Shown piece after piece: positions 46,157 to 54,453 of a stretch of 64,000 nt of DNA; position 1 is the stretch's first letter, and every line of letters starts with the position of its first letter. The notes below the pieces were generated by a model that did no database searches, was not told the DNA's origin, and saw only the letters and a list, made by a program, of their open reading frames with translations. Source of the DNA: Clostridia bacterium (GTDB taxonomy: Bacteria; Bacillota; Clostridia; Christensenellales; Aristaeellaceae); the NCBI GenBank assembly GCA_017397895.1, contig JAFQHP010000017.1, positions 1 through 64,000 on the forward strand, given 5' to 3'. The position numbers and the translations under genes were made by a program.

Positions 46157-47644
46157 ATGAAGAAATTATTGGCAATCATGCTGGTGCTGGCCATGCTGCT
46201 GCCTGCCGGCGCCATGGCGGCTACCCGCACCCTGAAGCTGGGCCACACCGGTGATGACGTGAAGGCTGTACAGACGCTGCTGAGCGGCTACGGCTATTAC
46301 AGCGGAGAAGCGGACGGCGAATTTGACGTGGCCACCGCCACCGCCGTGAAATCCTTCCAGCGGGTGAACCGCCTGGCTGTGGACGGCAAGGTGGGCCCCA
46401 AGACGCTGGCAAAGCTCTCCGGCGGCAGCGTGGTGGACGTGAAAAACGTGCAGTCCTCCCTGCAGGCGCTGAACTATTACGACGGCGCCATTGACGGCAA
46501 TTTCGGCACCCTGTCCGTCAACGCTGTGAAGGCGTTCCAGAAGGCCAATAAGATTGAACCTGCCAACGGCGTGCTGACGGAAGCGACCCTTTCTGCCCTC
46601 AGCAGCGGCAGTGCTGTTTCCAAGCCTGCCAACACCATGGTCAGCGGCACCCTGTCCTCCGGCTCTCATGGCGAAGCGGTGGAAATTCTGCAGCAGGATC
46701 TGAAGGACACCTATTACTACTACGGTAAGGTGGACGGCATTTTCGGACCCGATGTAACCCAGGCCCTGAAGGCCTTCCAATCTTCCACCGGCCTTTCCGC
46801 TGACGGCAAGTACGGCGCCAAGAGCTATAACGCCCTGCATAACCGCGGAGCCTCTATCTTCAACGGCGGCATTCCCGCCCGCACCCTTACCTCCGGCGAT
46901 CACGGCTGGGATGTGTATGTGCTGCAGCAGAAATTGAGCAGCATGAACTATTCCGTCAGCCTTACCGGCCATTATGACGAAGCTACCGTCACCGCCATGA
47001 AGAAGCTGCAGGCCAAGAACGGCCTGAAGGAAGACGGCAAGCTGGGCGCTGACGAACGCCGCTACATCTGGCCCTCCACTGTGGACCAGCAGGAACAGGA
47101 CAAGATCAACCAGGAACTGGCGGAAGATAAAAACGCTTACAGCACCGATTACGGCCGGATCATCAAAAAGGGCGCTTACGGCACGGACGTGGCCAATGCT
47201 CAGATGCGGCTGAAGGCCGGCAACTACCTTTTCGGCAAGGCCGACGGCAAGTTCGGCGCTGAAACGGAAGCGGCTGTGAAGAAGCTTCAGAAGCAGCTGG
47301 GCCTGAAGAAGGTGGACGGCATCATCGGCCAGGAAACCTGGGAAGCGCTGCGTGCCATTGATATCGGCAATGCCGAGCAGGAAGTGATCGATCCCGACAA
47401 GACCTCCATCGGCGCCAACACCCGCAAGCTCTATCAGGGCTGCAGCGGTACTGATGTGAAGCGGCTCCAGCAGGACCTGATCAGCATGGGCTATCTGGCA
47501 TCCGGCGAAGATGACGGCCGCTTCGGCCCCATCACCTATGCGTCCGTGGTGGCCTTCCAGGAAGCCAACGGCCTCACCGCCGACGGCGTGGCCGGCACCA
47601 AGACCCTCAATAAGATCAACGAGCTTACCGCCCCCCAGGGCTGA
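46157..47644 (+). CDS. Exported protein of six peptidoglycan-binding repeats
   Basis: A 495-residue protein made almost wholly of PG_binding_1 domains after a signal peptide (about 1-21). Repeats lie at about 25-90, 92-150, 168-230, 247-312, 340-405 and 428-490, each with the pattern GxxVxxxQxxLxxxGYYxGxxDGxFGxxTxxAVxxFQ. No catalytic domain is attached, so it probably works as a wall-bound scaffold or competitor. AAGGGAGAA precedes ATG 46157. The 226-bp gap upstream contains TATACT near 45993 but no convincing -35. A hairpin at its 3' end overlaps the next gene's translation start. Confidence 0.87.
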   Translation: MKKLLAIMLVLAMLLPAGAMAATRTLKLGHTGDDVKAVQTLLSGYGYYSGEADGEFDVATATAVKSFQRVNRLAVDGKVGPKTLAKLSGGSVVDVKNVQSSLQALNYYDGAIDGNFGTLSVNAVKAFQKANKIEPANGVLTEATLSALSSGSAVSKPANTMVSGTLSSGSHGEAVEILQQDLKDTYYYYGKVDGIFGPDVTQALKAFQSSTGLSADGKYGAKSYNALHNRGASIFNGGIPARTLTSGDHGWDVYVLQQKLSSMNYSVSLTGHYDEATVTAMKKLQAKNGLKEDGKLGADERRYIWPSTVDQQEQDKINQELAEDKNAYSTDYGRIIKKGAYGTDVANAQMRLKAGNYLFGKADGKFGAETEAAVKKLQKQLGLKKVDGIIGQETWEALRAIDIGNAEQEVIDPDKTSIGANTRKLYQGCSGTDVKRLQQDLISMGYLASGEDDGRFGPITYASVVAFQEANGLTADGVAGTKTLNKINELTAPQG

Positions 47645-47666
47645 TGAAGCAAAATAAAATGTAAAT

Positions 47667-47726
47667 AAAAGCCCTCCGCATGAAAAGCAGGAAAATTGAC
47701 CATGCTTCTTCATGAGGAGGGCTTTT
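47667..47726 (+). terminator. Terminator-like hairpin covering the ribosome-binding site of the next gene
   Basis: Arms 47667-47683 and 47710-47726 pair at 16 of 17 positions with a 26-nt loop; the 3' arm runs into T5. The arm contains AGGAGGG (47715-47721), the Shine-Dalgarno site of the gene starting at 47728. It may end the upstream transcript, control the next gene, or both. Confidence 0.8.
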
Positions 47727-47727
47727 T

Positions 47728-48714
47728 ATGACGCGAAAATGGATTGGAATGGCAGTAATTGTGCTGATGGCAGCCATGCTGTGCGGCTGCAGCGCAGCGG
47801 CAACGGACGTGCAGCCTGAAGCGACTGAAGAGGTAACTCAGGGCGGTGTGCCGGTGCTGCCGGAAAAACTTGAAGCAAATGAAATGGGCATTCCGCTTTT
47901 GCAGGTGTACGTGACGGACGAAGAAGCAGTGCAGCAGATGGACCTGGAAAGCTATCTGCTGGGGGTGGTGGCCGGTGAAATGAAAAACGACTGGCCCATG
48001 GAAGCGCTGAAGGCCCAGGCCATCCTGGCCCGCACGTTTGTGCTGAAATTCTGCGAAGAAAAGGAAAGCAAGTATGAAGGGGCGGATATATCCACCGATA
48101 TCGAGGAAGCCCAGGCCTTTGACGCAACAGCCATCAATGAACGGGTGGAGCAGGCAGTGAAGGAAACGGAAGGGCTGGTATTGTCACATTTCGGGAAATT
48201 GCCCTATGCCTGGTTCCATGCCCACTCCGGCGGCATGACAGCGAATGCGGTAGAAGGGCTGAACTGGGAGAAGGACGAGCCGGGGTATACCAAAGTAACC
48301 GCAGGCATGGAAAGCAATGAGGCGCCGGAGGATGCCGCCGCCTGGGAAGCCACCTTTTCGGAGGCGGAATTCATGGAAGGGCTGAAAAAAACGGGTATGA
48401 AGAGTATCAAAAGCCTGGACAGCGTACAGGTGGGGGGAAGAGGCGTTAGCGGCCGGGCGGTGACGCTGCTGGTGAATGGCGCTGAGATGCCGGCTGCCAA
48501 TCTGCGCATTGCCCTTGGCTCCACCAAGATGCGCTCCACCCTGCTTTCCAGCCTGCGGTATGAGGATGGTAAGGTGTACATGGCCGGAAAAGGCTACGGC
48601 CATGGCGTGGGCATGCCACAATGGGGCGCATACGGCATGGCGGAGCAGGGCAAAACGGCGGAAGAGATCGTCACCTACTATTTTCAGGACGTGACGGTGG
48701 AAAAGATGTGGTGA
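47728..48714 (+). CDS. SpoIID/LytB-type lipoprotein
   Basis: A 328-residue lipoprotein (lipobox LCGC, Cys21) with the SpoIID/LytB domain, which in SpoIID is a lytic transglycosylase acting on denuded glycan. Seen: LESYLLGVVAGEM, MEALKAQAILARTFVL, YAWFHAHSGGMT and the signature GKGYGHGVGMPQWGAYGMAEQG. The Glu in AGEM corresponds to the catalytic residue. It could be SpoIID itself, acting with the SpoIIP seen earlier, or a vegetative paralogue; the lipobox favours the latter. Its AGGAGGG site is inside a stable hairpin. Confidence 0.85.
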   Translation: MTRKWIGMAVIVLMAAMLCGCSAAATDVQPEATEEVTQGGVPVLPEKLEANEMGIPLLQVYVTDEEAVQQMDLESYLLGVVAGEMKNDWPMEALKAQAILARTFVLKFCEEKESKYEGADISTDIEEAQAFDATAINERVEQAVKETEGLVLSHFGKLPYAWFHAHSGGMTANAVEGLNWEKDEPGYTKVTAGMESNEAPEDAAAWEATFSEAEFMEGLKKTGMKSIKSLDSVQVGGRGVSGRAVTLLVNGAEMPAANLRIALGSTKMRSTLLSSLRYEDGKVYMAGKGYGHGVGMPQWGAYGMAEQGKTAEEIVTYYFQDVTVEKMW

Positions 48715-48783
48715 AGGGATGATTCTATATGGCTTTTTCGCCCTGATTCGATATGTGAAAGGCCGGGGATACAGGGGGATATA

Positions 48784-48818
48784 AAAAAACAGCGGATCGG
48801 TGAAGATCCGCTGTTTGG
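48784..48818. terminator. Bidirectional terminator
   Basis: 12-bp perfect stem (48787-48798 with 48805-48816) with A/T tracts, between convergent genes. Confidence 0.9.
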
Positions 48819-48843
48819 TTTGTTTGGCTGAAAGCCGCAAGAA

Positions 48844-50925
48844 TTATTCTTCTTCGTCCTCGTCCTTCTGGGCGTTTTCGATGATCTTCTTGGCAGCATC
48901 GGCGGGCATTTCTTCGTAGCGTTCGAAGCTCATGGTGAAGGAGCCGCGGGCCTGGGTCATGGAGCGCAGGTCGGTGGCGTACTTGAACATTTCACCCATG
49001 GGGGCTTCGGCGGTGACGCGCTGGAGGCCATCGATGGGATCCATACCCATGATGCGGCCGCGGCGCTTGTTCATATCGCCCATGATGTCGCCCATGTATT
49101 CATCGGGAACAAACACTTCCACGTGCATGATGGGCTCCAGCAGCACGGGGCTGGCGTCCATGCAGCCCTTCTTGTAGGCAATGCGGGCAGCAGTCTTGAA
49201 GGCCATTTCGGAAGAGTCAACAGCGTGGTAGGAACCATCGTACAGCTTGGCATGCAGGCCCACCATGGGATAGCCGGCCAGAACGCCCTTGCGGATGTTT
49301 TCACGCAGGCCCTTTTCAACAGAGGGGATGAAGTTGCGGGGCACAGCGCCGCCGACCACGGCATCTTCGAATTCGAAGTCGATATTGGTATCGCCGATGG
49401 GGGAGAATTCGATCCACACGTCACCAAACTGGCCGTGACCGCCGGACTGCTTCTTGTGGCGGCCCTGGCAGGAAACCTTCTTACGGATGGTTTCACGATA
49501 GGGGATCTTGGGATCGTTCAGGTTAGCCTGGGCGCCGAACTTGCTGGCCAGCTTGTTGCGGATGATGTCCAGGTGCAATTCGCCCTGACCGGAAACCAGG
49601 GTTTCGGTGGTTTCGGTATTCTTTTCCACCTTGATGGAAGGATCTTCTTCCTGCAGGCGGGCCAGACCGGAGAACACCTTATCTTCTTCACCCTGCTTGG
49701 CGGCGGAAATGGCCTTGGAGATGCAGGGGATGGGGAAATCAATGGGAGCGTAGCGGACGGGGTTGTTGGCGTCGCACAGGGTGTCGCCGGAGTTGGTGAA
49801 CTGCAGCTTGCTCAGGGCGCCCAGATCGCCGGCGTTGAGGACGTTGGCGTTCTGCTGCTTCTTGCCGCGCATCACGAACAGACCGCCGGCCTTTTCAGCC
49901 TTTTCACAGGTGGAGTTGTACAGGGCGGTGGAGGGAGTGATGGAGCCGGAGCACACACGGAACAGGCTCAGCTTGCCCACGAAGGGGTCAGCAATGGTCT
50001 TGTACACGAAAGCGGAGAAGGGTTCGGCGTTGTCGCAGGTGCGGGTCACCTTATCGCCGGTCTTGGGGTTCACGCCTTCCATCACGCTGCCCTTGGGGGA
50101 GGGGAGGTAAACGCTCATCATGTCCAGCAGCTTGGCAACACCGATGCCGGTGGTGGCAGAAACGGCCACAACGGGCACGATGGCGCCGCTCTTCATGCCT
50201 TCACGGAAACCGAAGAGGATTTCGTCATGGGTCAGCTCTTCGCCTTCCAGGTACTTCATCATCAGTTCATCGTCAGCGCCGGCGGCAGCTTCGGTGATTT
50301 CTTCCATGGCGGTGGCAATTTCGTCGGCCATATCGGCGGGCACGGGCACTTCCTTCAGGCCCTTGCCGGTGCCTTCGAATGCCTTGTTTTCCAGCACGTT
50401 CACAACGCCCTTGAAAGAGGCGCCGGCGCCGATGGGCAGCAGCATGGGCACAACGGAGGTGCCGAACTTGTCGCGCAGCTGGTCCACAACCTTACCGTAG
50501 TTGGCGTTTTCAGCGTCCATACGGTTCACGATGAACATACGGGCCACGTTGTTCTTCACGGCATTGGCCCAGCCCTTTTCGGCACCAACGGTGAGGCCGC
50601 TGACGGAGCCGACAACGATACCGGCGGTCTTGACCACGCGCAGGGCACCAGCCATTTCGCCGATGAAGTCAAAGTAGCCGGGCACGTCGATGACGTTGAT
50701 CTTGGTGTTCTTCCATTCGATGGGAGCGATGGCGGCGCTGATGGAAATGTGGCGCTTCACTTCTTCGGGATCGAAGTCAGTAGTGGCGGCGCCGTCTTCC
50801 ACACGGCCCTGGCGATCCACATGGCCGGCAGCGTAGAGCATCGCTTCGGTCAGAGTGGTCTTACCTTCGGAGCCGTGGCCGATCAAGGCAAGATTGCGGA
50901 TGTTTTCGGTGGTATAGTCTGCCAT
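48844..50925 (-). CDS. EF-G-2-like translational GTPase
   Basis: A 693-residue five-domain GTPase related to elongation factor G. G1 reads GHGSEGKT (16-23), where canonical EF-G has GHVDHGKT-type loops. G3 reads DVPGYFDF, so the catalytic His is Tyr84. G4 reads NRMD instead of NKMD. These changes are typical of the EF-G-2 or FusA2-like group, not the main translocase. Domain IV (GGHGQFGDVWIEFSP) and domain V (MHVEVFVPDEYMGDIMGDMNKRRGR) are intact. GGGGGAA precedes ATG 50925. Its cellular role is not settled. Confidence 0.9.
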   Translation of the reverse strand: MADYTTENIRNLALIGHGSEGKTTLTEAMLYAAGHVDRQGRVEDGAATTDFDPEEVKRHISISAAIAPIEWKNTKINVIDVPGYFDFIGEMAGALRVVKTAGIVVGSVSGLTVGAEKGWANAVKNNVARMFIVNRMDAENANYGKVVDQLRDKFGTSVVPMLLPIGAGASFKGVVNVLENKAFEGTGKGLKEVPVPADMADEIATAMEEITEAAAGADDELMMKYLEGEELTHDEILFGFREGMKSGAIVPVVAVSATTGIGVAKLLDMMSVYLPSPKGSVMEGVNPKTGDKVTRTCDNAEPFSAFVYKTIADPFVGKLSLFRVCSGSITPSTALYNSTCEKAEKAGGLFVMRGKKQQNANVLNAGDLGALSKLQFTNSGDTLCDANNPVRYAPIDFPIPCISKAISAAKQGEEDKVFSGLARLQEEDPSIKVEKNTETTETLVSGQGELHLDIIRNKLASKFGAQANLNDPKIPYRETIRKKVSCQGRHKKQSGGHGQFGDVWIEFSPIGDTNIDFEFEDAVVGGAVPRNFIPSVEKGLRENIRKGVLAGYPMVGLHAKLYDGSYHAVDSSEMAFKTAARIAYKKGCMDASPVLLEPIMHVEVFVPDEYMGDIMGDMNKRRGRIMGMDPIDGLQRVTAEAPMGEMFKYATDLRSMTQARGSFTMSFERYEEMPADAAKKIIENAQKDEDEEE

Positions 50926-50973
50926 AGTTGGTTCCCCCTGTATAAAAGATTTCTTATTATGATTAACACAAGC

Positions 50974-51003
50974 ATTATCAAAAGATAAACAATACAAGTT
51001 CAA
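50974..51003 (-). promoter_or_regulatory. Candidate promoter of the EF-G-2-like gene
   Basis: Minus-strand TTGAAC (50998-51003), 18 bp, GATAAT (50974-50979). Confidence 0.45.
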
Positions 51004-51183
51004 TCACACGCAAAACTTATTGTAACAGATAAAACGGCAAAATACAAGCCATATTTTCCAAAAATGAAGCAAAAATAGAGACTGAAACAGCGGGAAAATT
51101 GCACTGTATACGAAATGTGGGGATATTAATGAAGAGGCTGTGCAAAATATTGTTAAAAAAGCAAAGAAAATTTAAAAATATGC

Positions 51184-51212
51184 TTGACAAAGGACGGAAA
51201 AATTGGTATCAT
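51184..51212 (+). promoter_or_regulatory. Promoter of rplM-rpsI
   Basis: TTGACA (51184-51189), 17 bp, TATCAT (51207-51212). Confidence 0.87.
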
Positions 51213-51218
51213 AATCGT

Positions 51219-51318
51219 CGCATCAATAGGCTCCGCTAGCCCCGGGTACTATTGTTACGCGCCGAATGTGCTGACCATCACAGGAGGCAAAAATACTTAG
51301 TTTACCGTTTCAAGGAGG
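51219..51318 (+). promoter_or_regulatory. rplM (L13) leader RNA
   Basis: The untranslated leader before rplM folds into a hairpin closed by CAATAG/CTATTG with an inner GGCT/AGCC helix. Position and size match the L13 leader of Firmicutes, an autoregulatory site. The rest of the 50926-51183 gap is AT-rich and holds only promoter sequence. Confidence 0.6.
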
Positions 51319-51326
51319 AAATTCAC

Positions 51327-51761
51327 TTGAATACCTTTATGGCAAATGCGCAGAACATTGAGCGCAAGTGGTATGTCGTTGATGCAGACGGCATGGTGCT
51401 GGGCCGCCTGGCCAGCCAGGTTGCCAACATCCTGCGTGGCAAGAACAAGCCCATCTATACTCCCCATGTGGACACCGGTGATCATGTGATCATCATCAAT
51501 GCTTCCAAGATCGTCCTGACCGGCAAGAAGCTGGACCAGAAGATCTACTACCATCATTCCGGTTACGTTGGTGGCCTGAAGGAAACCAAGTACCGCAAGC
51601 TGATTGCTGAAAAGCCCGAATTCGCCGTGCGTCATGCCATCGTTGGCATGCTGCCCAAGGGCCCCCTGGGCCGTCAGATGGCTACCAAGCTGCGTGTTTA
51701 TGCCGGTCCCGAGCATGAACAGGCCGCCCAGAAGCCTGAAAAGCTGGAACTCATCAAGTAA
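51327..51761 (+). CDS. rplM: 50S ribosomal protein L13
   Basis: An early-assembling large-subunit protein. The 144-residue product matches the family throughout: [38 protein letters not shown] and [16 protein letters not shown]. The start is TTG 51327 with AAGGAGG 8 nt upstream, giving the usual NTFMANA beginning; ATG 51339 would be 20 nt away from the site. It is followed after 28 bp by rpsI. Confidence 0.96.
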   Translation: MNTFMANAQNIERKWYVVDADGMVLGRLASQVANILRGKNKPIYTPHVDTGDHVIIINASKIVLTGKKLDQKIYYHHSGYVGGLKETKYRKLIAEKPEFAVRHAIVGMLPKGPLGRQMATKLRVYAGPEHEQAAQKPEKLELIK

Positions 51762-51789
51762 GCAAGCTTAGCGGAAGGAGCAATATATC

Positions 51790-52179
51790 ATGGCTAATGA
51801 TTTCAACGCCGTTGGCCGCCGCAAGAAGGCGGTCGCCCGTGTACGTCTGGTGCCCGGCGAAGGCAAAATCGTCGTGAACAAGCGCGACATCGATAACTAC
51901 TTTGGTCTGGAAACCCTGAAGATGACCGTTCGTCAGCCCCTCGTTCTCACCAACGTTGGCGGCAGCTTCGACGTGATGGTCAATGTGAACGGCGGCGGTC
52001 TGTCCGGTCAGGCCGGTGCCATCCGTCACGGCATCAGCCGTGCCCTGTGCAAGGTGAACCCCGAGCTGCGTCCCGCCCTGAAGGCTGCCGGCTTCCTCAC
52101 CCGCGATCCTCGTATGAAGGAACGCAAGAAGTACGGTCTCAAGGCTGCCCGTCGTGCTCCCCAGTTCAGCAAGCGCTGA
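51790..52179 (+). CDS. rpsI: 30S ribosomal protein S9
   Basis: A small-subunit protein whose C-terminal tail reaches the P-site tRNA. The 129-residue product has [33 protein letters not shown] and the conserved tail APQFSKR. GGAAGGAG precedes ATG 51790. The last 49 bp are repeated 1.4 kb downstream with only synonymous changes, marking the attachment site of an integrated element, so the present 3' end and terminator may have been supplied by that element. Confidence 0.97.
   Translation: MANDFNAVGRRKKAVARVRLVPGEGKIVVNKRDIDNYFGLETLKMTVRQPLVLTNVGGSFDVMVNVNGGGLSGQAGAIRHGISRALCKVNPELRPALKAAGFLTRDPRMKERKKYGLKAARRAPQFSKR
52131..52179 (+). repeat. attL-like copy of the rpsI 3' end
   Basis: 49 bp identical at 42 positions to 53543-53591; all 7 differences are synonymous in the rpsI frame. 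Confidence 0.8.
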
Positions 52180-52197
52180 TCTATCAGTCAAATACCT

Positions 52198-52237
52198 CAA
52201 AAACCCAGGAACCACACCGGTTTCCGGGTTTTTTTGT
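52198..52237 (+). terminator. Terminator of rplM-rpsI (present copy)
   Basis: Hairpin AAAACCC...GGGTTTT with further pairing inside, followed by T7. Confidence 0.8.
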
Positions 52238-52302
52238 ACCCAAATTGCTTTGAAGGGTTTGTCCTGATCTGTCCTTATTTGATGCATTTTATTGTGAAAA
52301 AT

Positions 52303-52352
52303 ATGGGATAACTTATTGTTAGTAAGGCAAAATGGGATAACTTTTTGTTAGT
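52303..52352 (+). repeat. Two 21-bp direct repeats inside the island
   Basis: 52303-52323 and 52332-52352 share ATGGGATAACTT and TTGTTAGT and differ at one position; the period is 29 bp. They lie about 125 bp inside the attL-like copy, where integrase arm sites or excisionase sites are expected. Confidence 0.7.
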
Positions 52353-52517
52353 TATCGTAAGCCGAGAAGACTAAGCGATGAATGTAGGGAACATAAAAGA
52401 GAGCAAATGGCACGATACAATTCAAGAGATAGTTAGTTGAGGAAATGTATGTTCTGTGATATAATCGATTTGCTACAAGGAGAACGAAAATTTGAAGTTT
52501 ACTAAGAGGTGGAAATA

Positions 52518-53225
52518 TTGAAAAAAGTAATTCTGTTTGATCTGTATGATACTGTATTAAAAGATGTATCGTTCGATTTTTCTAAAGGGATCAAATATTT
52601 GTATGATAATTTTTTTGGCGAAAAATGTTCGTTAACAGACATAATAGATTACGCAGAAACATTTCTTCCTCTATATGATAGAAGAAAAATAGACTATTCA
52701 GAAGTATGTCTGATTCGTGATGAAGTTCCTCATTTTTTTGACAAATTTGATGTTTTAAAACCTGAAGTATTAGATGAACTTGAGTATGCTATTATGAACC
52801 ATATGCAAAATGTGACATTATTAGAAGATGTAAGATATACATTGAATGAACTACAAAAGCTTGATATAAAAATGTATATTCTTTCTAATAGTATTTTTAC
52901 AGGTAGTGCAACAAGACGGTTGTTAAGTGATTTTGGAATATTACATTATTTCGAAAAGGTATTCTCAAGCGCGGACTACAAAGTAAGAAAACCTAGCAAG
53001 GAATTCTATCAGCTGGCAATAACTGAAATTTTATCAGTAAATCATGGAGTTGAGAAAGATGAAATTCTGTATGTCGGAAATGATTACATTACTGATGTAA
53101 TTGGCGCAACTTCTGTAGGATTAAAAACAGTTTGGTATAATGTAAATCACCTCCCGAATCAGAAAAGGCTTAACATTTTTGAGATTGATAGTTTTAGACA
53201 ACTTTTATCAATTACTCAGCAATAG
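52518..53225 (+). CDS. HAD-superfamily hydrolase (island cargo)
   Basis: A 235-residue phosphatase-like protein. Motif I is FDLYDT (nucleophile Asp), motif II SNS, motif III Lys in KVRKPSKEFY, and motif IV GNDYITD. The cap is helical (about 18-90), as in subfamily IA enzymes related to phosphoglycolate phosphatase and haloacid dehalogenase. The start is TTG 52518 with AGGTGG 5 nt before; a GTG three codons earlier overlaps that site. The gene is much more AT-rich than its neighbours and lies within the rpsI-flanked insertion, indicating acquisition by transfer. The substrate is unknown. Confidence 0.85.
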   Translation: MKKVILFDLYDTVLKDVSFDFSKGIKYLYDNFFGEKCSLTDIIDYAETFLPLYDRRKIDYSEVCLIRDEVPHFFDKFDVLKPEVLDELEYAIMNHMQNVTLLEDVRYTLNELQKLDIKMYILSNSIFTGSATRRLLSDFGILHYFEKVFSSADYKVRKPSKEFYQLAITEILSVNHGVEKDEILYVGNDYITDVIGATSVGLKTVWYNVNHLPNQKRLNIFEIDSFRQLLSITQQ

Positions 53226-53248
53226 CTTTCAGCTTTTAAAAGAGTTAA

Positions 53249-53422
53249 TCATACATAACAAATCTGATTTTTGCTGGAGTTGATCCCAAAACTGTCCAAT
53301 ATCTTGCTGGACACAAAAACAGTAAAGTAACTATGGACATTTATGCAAAGGTTAAGTACCACAATCCACAGGATATCTATTACAGGATAAGTGAGGCATT
53401 TAGCAAAGCATCATCACTGTAG
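53249..53422 (+). pseudogene. C-terminal fragment of a tyrosine integrase
   Basis: About 57 codons reading SYITNLIF, then AGVDPKTVQYLAGHKNSKV and TMDIYAKVKY to a stop at 53420-53422. This is the end of a Tn916-type/phage integrase: the LAGH His and the catalytic Tyr of MDIYAKV are present. Everything before the RH..T box is missing, with an in-frame stop just upstream (53246-53248). Its position next to the distal attachment copy is the usual place for int. Confidence 0.85.
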
Positions 53423-53542
53423 GAGAACGACCAATCTACAGGAAAAGACAGGATTCCCCGGGAAAAAAAGGGCTAACCAAATTTGAAAAATGGCCGTTTT
53501 GCTAAGTGAGACCAACGTTTCATAATCCTGTAAGGGTGACCA

Positions 53543-53591
53543 GTACGGCCTGAAGGCTGCCCGTCGCGCCCCCCAGTTCTCCAAGCGATGA
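53543..53591 (+). repeat. attR-like copy of the rpsI 3' end
   Basis: Repeats 52131-52179 with 42 of 49 positions identical; still encodes [15 protein letters not shown] and stop, but no upstream rpsI sequence. Confidence 0.8.
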
Positions 53592-53608
53592 TTTCAACAT
53601 CTATTTTG

Positions 53609-53644
53609 CATCCCGGTCTCATACAGGACAGCGGGATGTTTTTT
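53609..53644 (+). terminator. Terminator behind the distal rpsI 3' end
   Basis: CATCCCG/CGGGATG stem followed by T6, probably the original rpsI terminator displaced by the insertion. Confidence 0.7.
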
Positions 53645-53710
53645 GATTTCGGAAAGATGTGATAGATTTCATTCGAGTTGCCTGATGATGTGAAAATTTG
53701 ATTTGTCCGG

Positions 53711-53741
53711 AAAAAAGCCCCGGGGCTGAGTGCACCGGGGC
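53711..53741 (-). terminator. Terminator of the Cys-rich pseudogene
   Basis: GCCCCGG/CCGGGGC stem (53717-53723 with 53735-53741), then T6 on the minus strand. Confidence 0.75.
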
Positions 53742-53758
53742 GAAGGTTCATTCAGGGG

Positions 53759-54374
53759 TTATGCAGCGGGCACCAGCAGGAACAGGCCTTCCGTCCGGAT
53801 GGTAAAGGTGAGCGTGCCGTTTTCCGGGGTGCAGGGAATTTCGGTGCGGGTTTCCTGGCCGTCCTTCAGGAAGCCCCACAGGGTGCAGTTGATGGTGCCG
53901 GTTTCCTGGCACTGGCTGCAGCCGCTTTCGTGCAGGCCGCCGCCAACAGGGGCCCATTCGCCGTGGACATGGGTATTGCTCACTTCCCCGTAGGTGTGGC
54001 CGCAAAGCGTGCAGACAATTTTTTCGTTGCAAGTGGCTTCGCCGCCGGTGTGGAAGCCGGAATGGGCAATTTCATTGCAGTCCACGCAGCGGCGCACGTG
54101 CATAGCCAGGGAGTAGAAGGTCCAGGGGGGGTGACGGGGCGGTGTTCGTCTGCACGCTGTAAATGGTGCCGCATTCTTCGCATACGGCATCCTCGGTGCA
54201 GGAAGCTTCGCCGCCAAAGGGTTCTTCCTGAACGACGTAATTCTTACAATCCGAGCAATAAATGGCATGAATTTTATCGTCGGTATAGTTCCAGGTTGTG
54301 GCAAGGCCGACATGGTTATCCTTGACGACTGTGTTTTTTGTGTTCCATGATATGGAAGAAGCAAAGCAGAGCAT
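53759..54374 (-). pseudogene. Frameshifted Cys-rich repeat protein, 5' truncated
   Basis: Two reading frames together give one protein with two copies of a repeat of about 40 residues seen in clostridial surface proteins. The first contains YCSDCKNYVV ... GGEASCTEDAVCEECGTIY, the second RCVDCNEIAH ... GGEATCNEKIVCTLCGHTYGEV. A beta-rich end (LTFTIRTEGLFLLVPAA) follows. The frame changes near 54125-54131, in a run of seven G residues (plus strand). No signal peptide or ribosome-binding site precedes the first frame, so the 5' end also seems lost. Confidence 0.7.
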
Positions 54375-54453
54375 TGCAAAAAACCGGGTTATGTGGTACC
54401 CTTTTCATATAGCAATTTGCAGGAGAAAACTGACGGGCAGGGAGGGAGAAAGA

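Larger units (their letters stand above)
52131..53591. mobile_element. Remnant of an integrative element inserted at the 3' end of rpsI
   Basis: The region between the two copies of the rpsI 3' end is AT-rich, unlike both flanks. It carries a HAD-family gene and the C-terminal end of a tyrosine integrase adjoining the distal copy. Arm-site-like direct repeats lie just inside the proximal copy. The layout is that of a site-specific integrative element reduced by deletion to about 1.4 kb; most of the integrase and any transfer genes are gone. Confidence 0.75.

Noticed and set aside
49123..50988. A 621-codon plus-strand frame across the EF-G-2-like gene
   Set aside because: Antisense shadow of a clear GTPase; low-complexity Gly/His-rich sequence.
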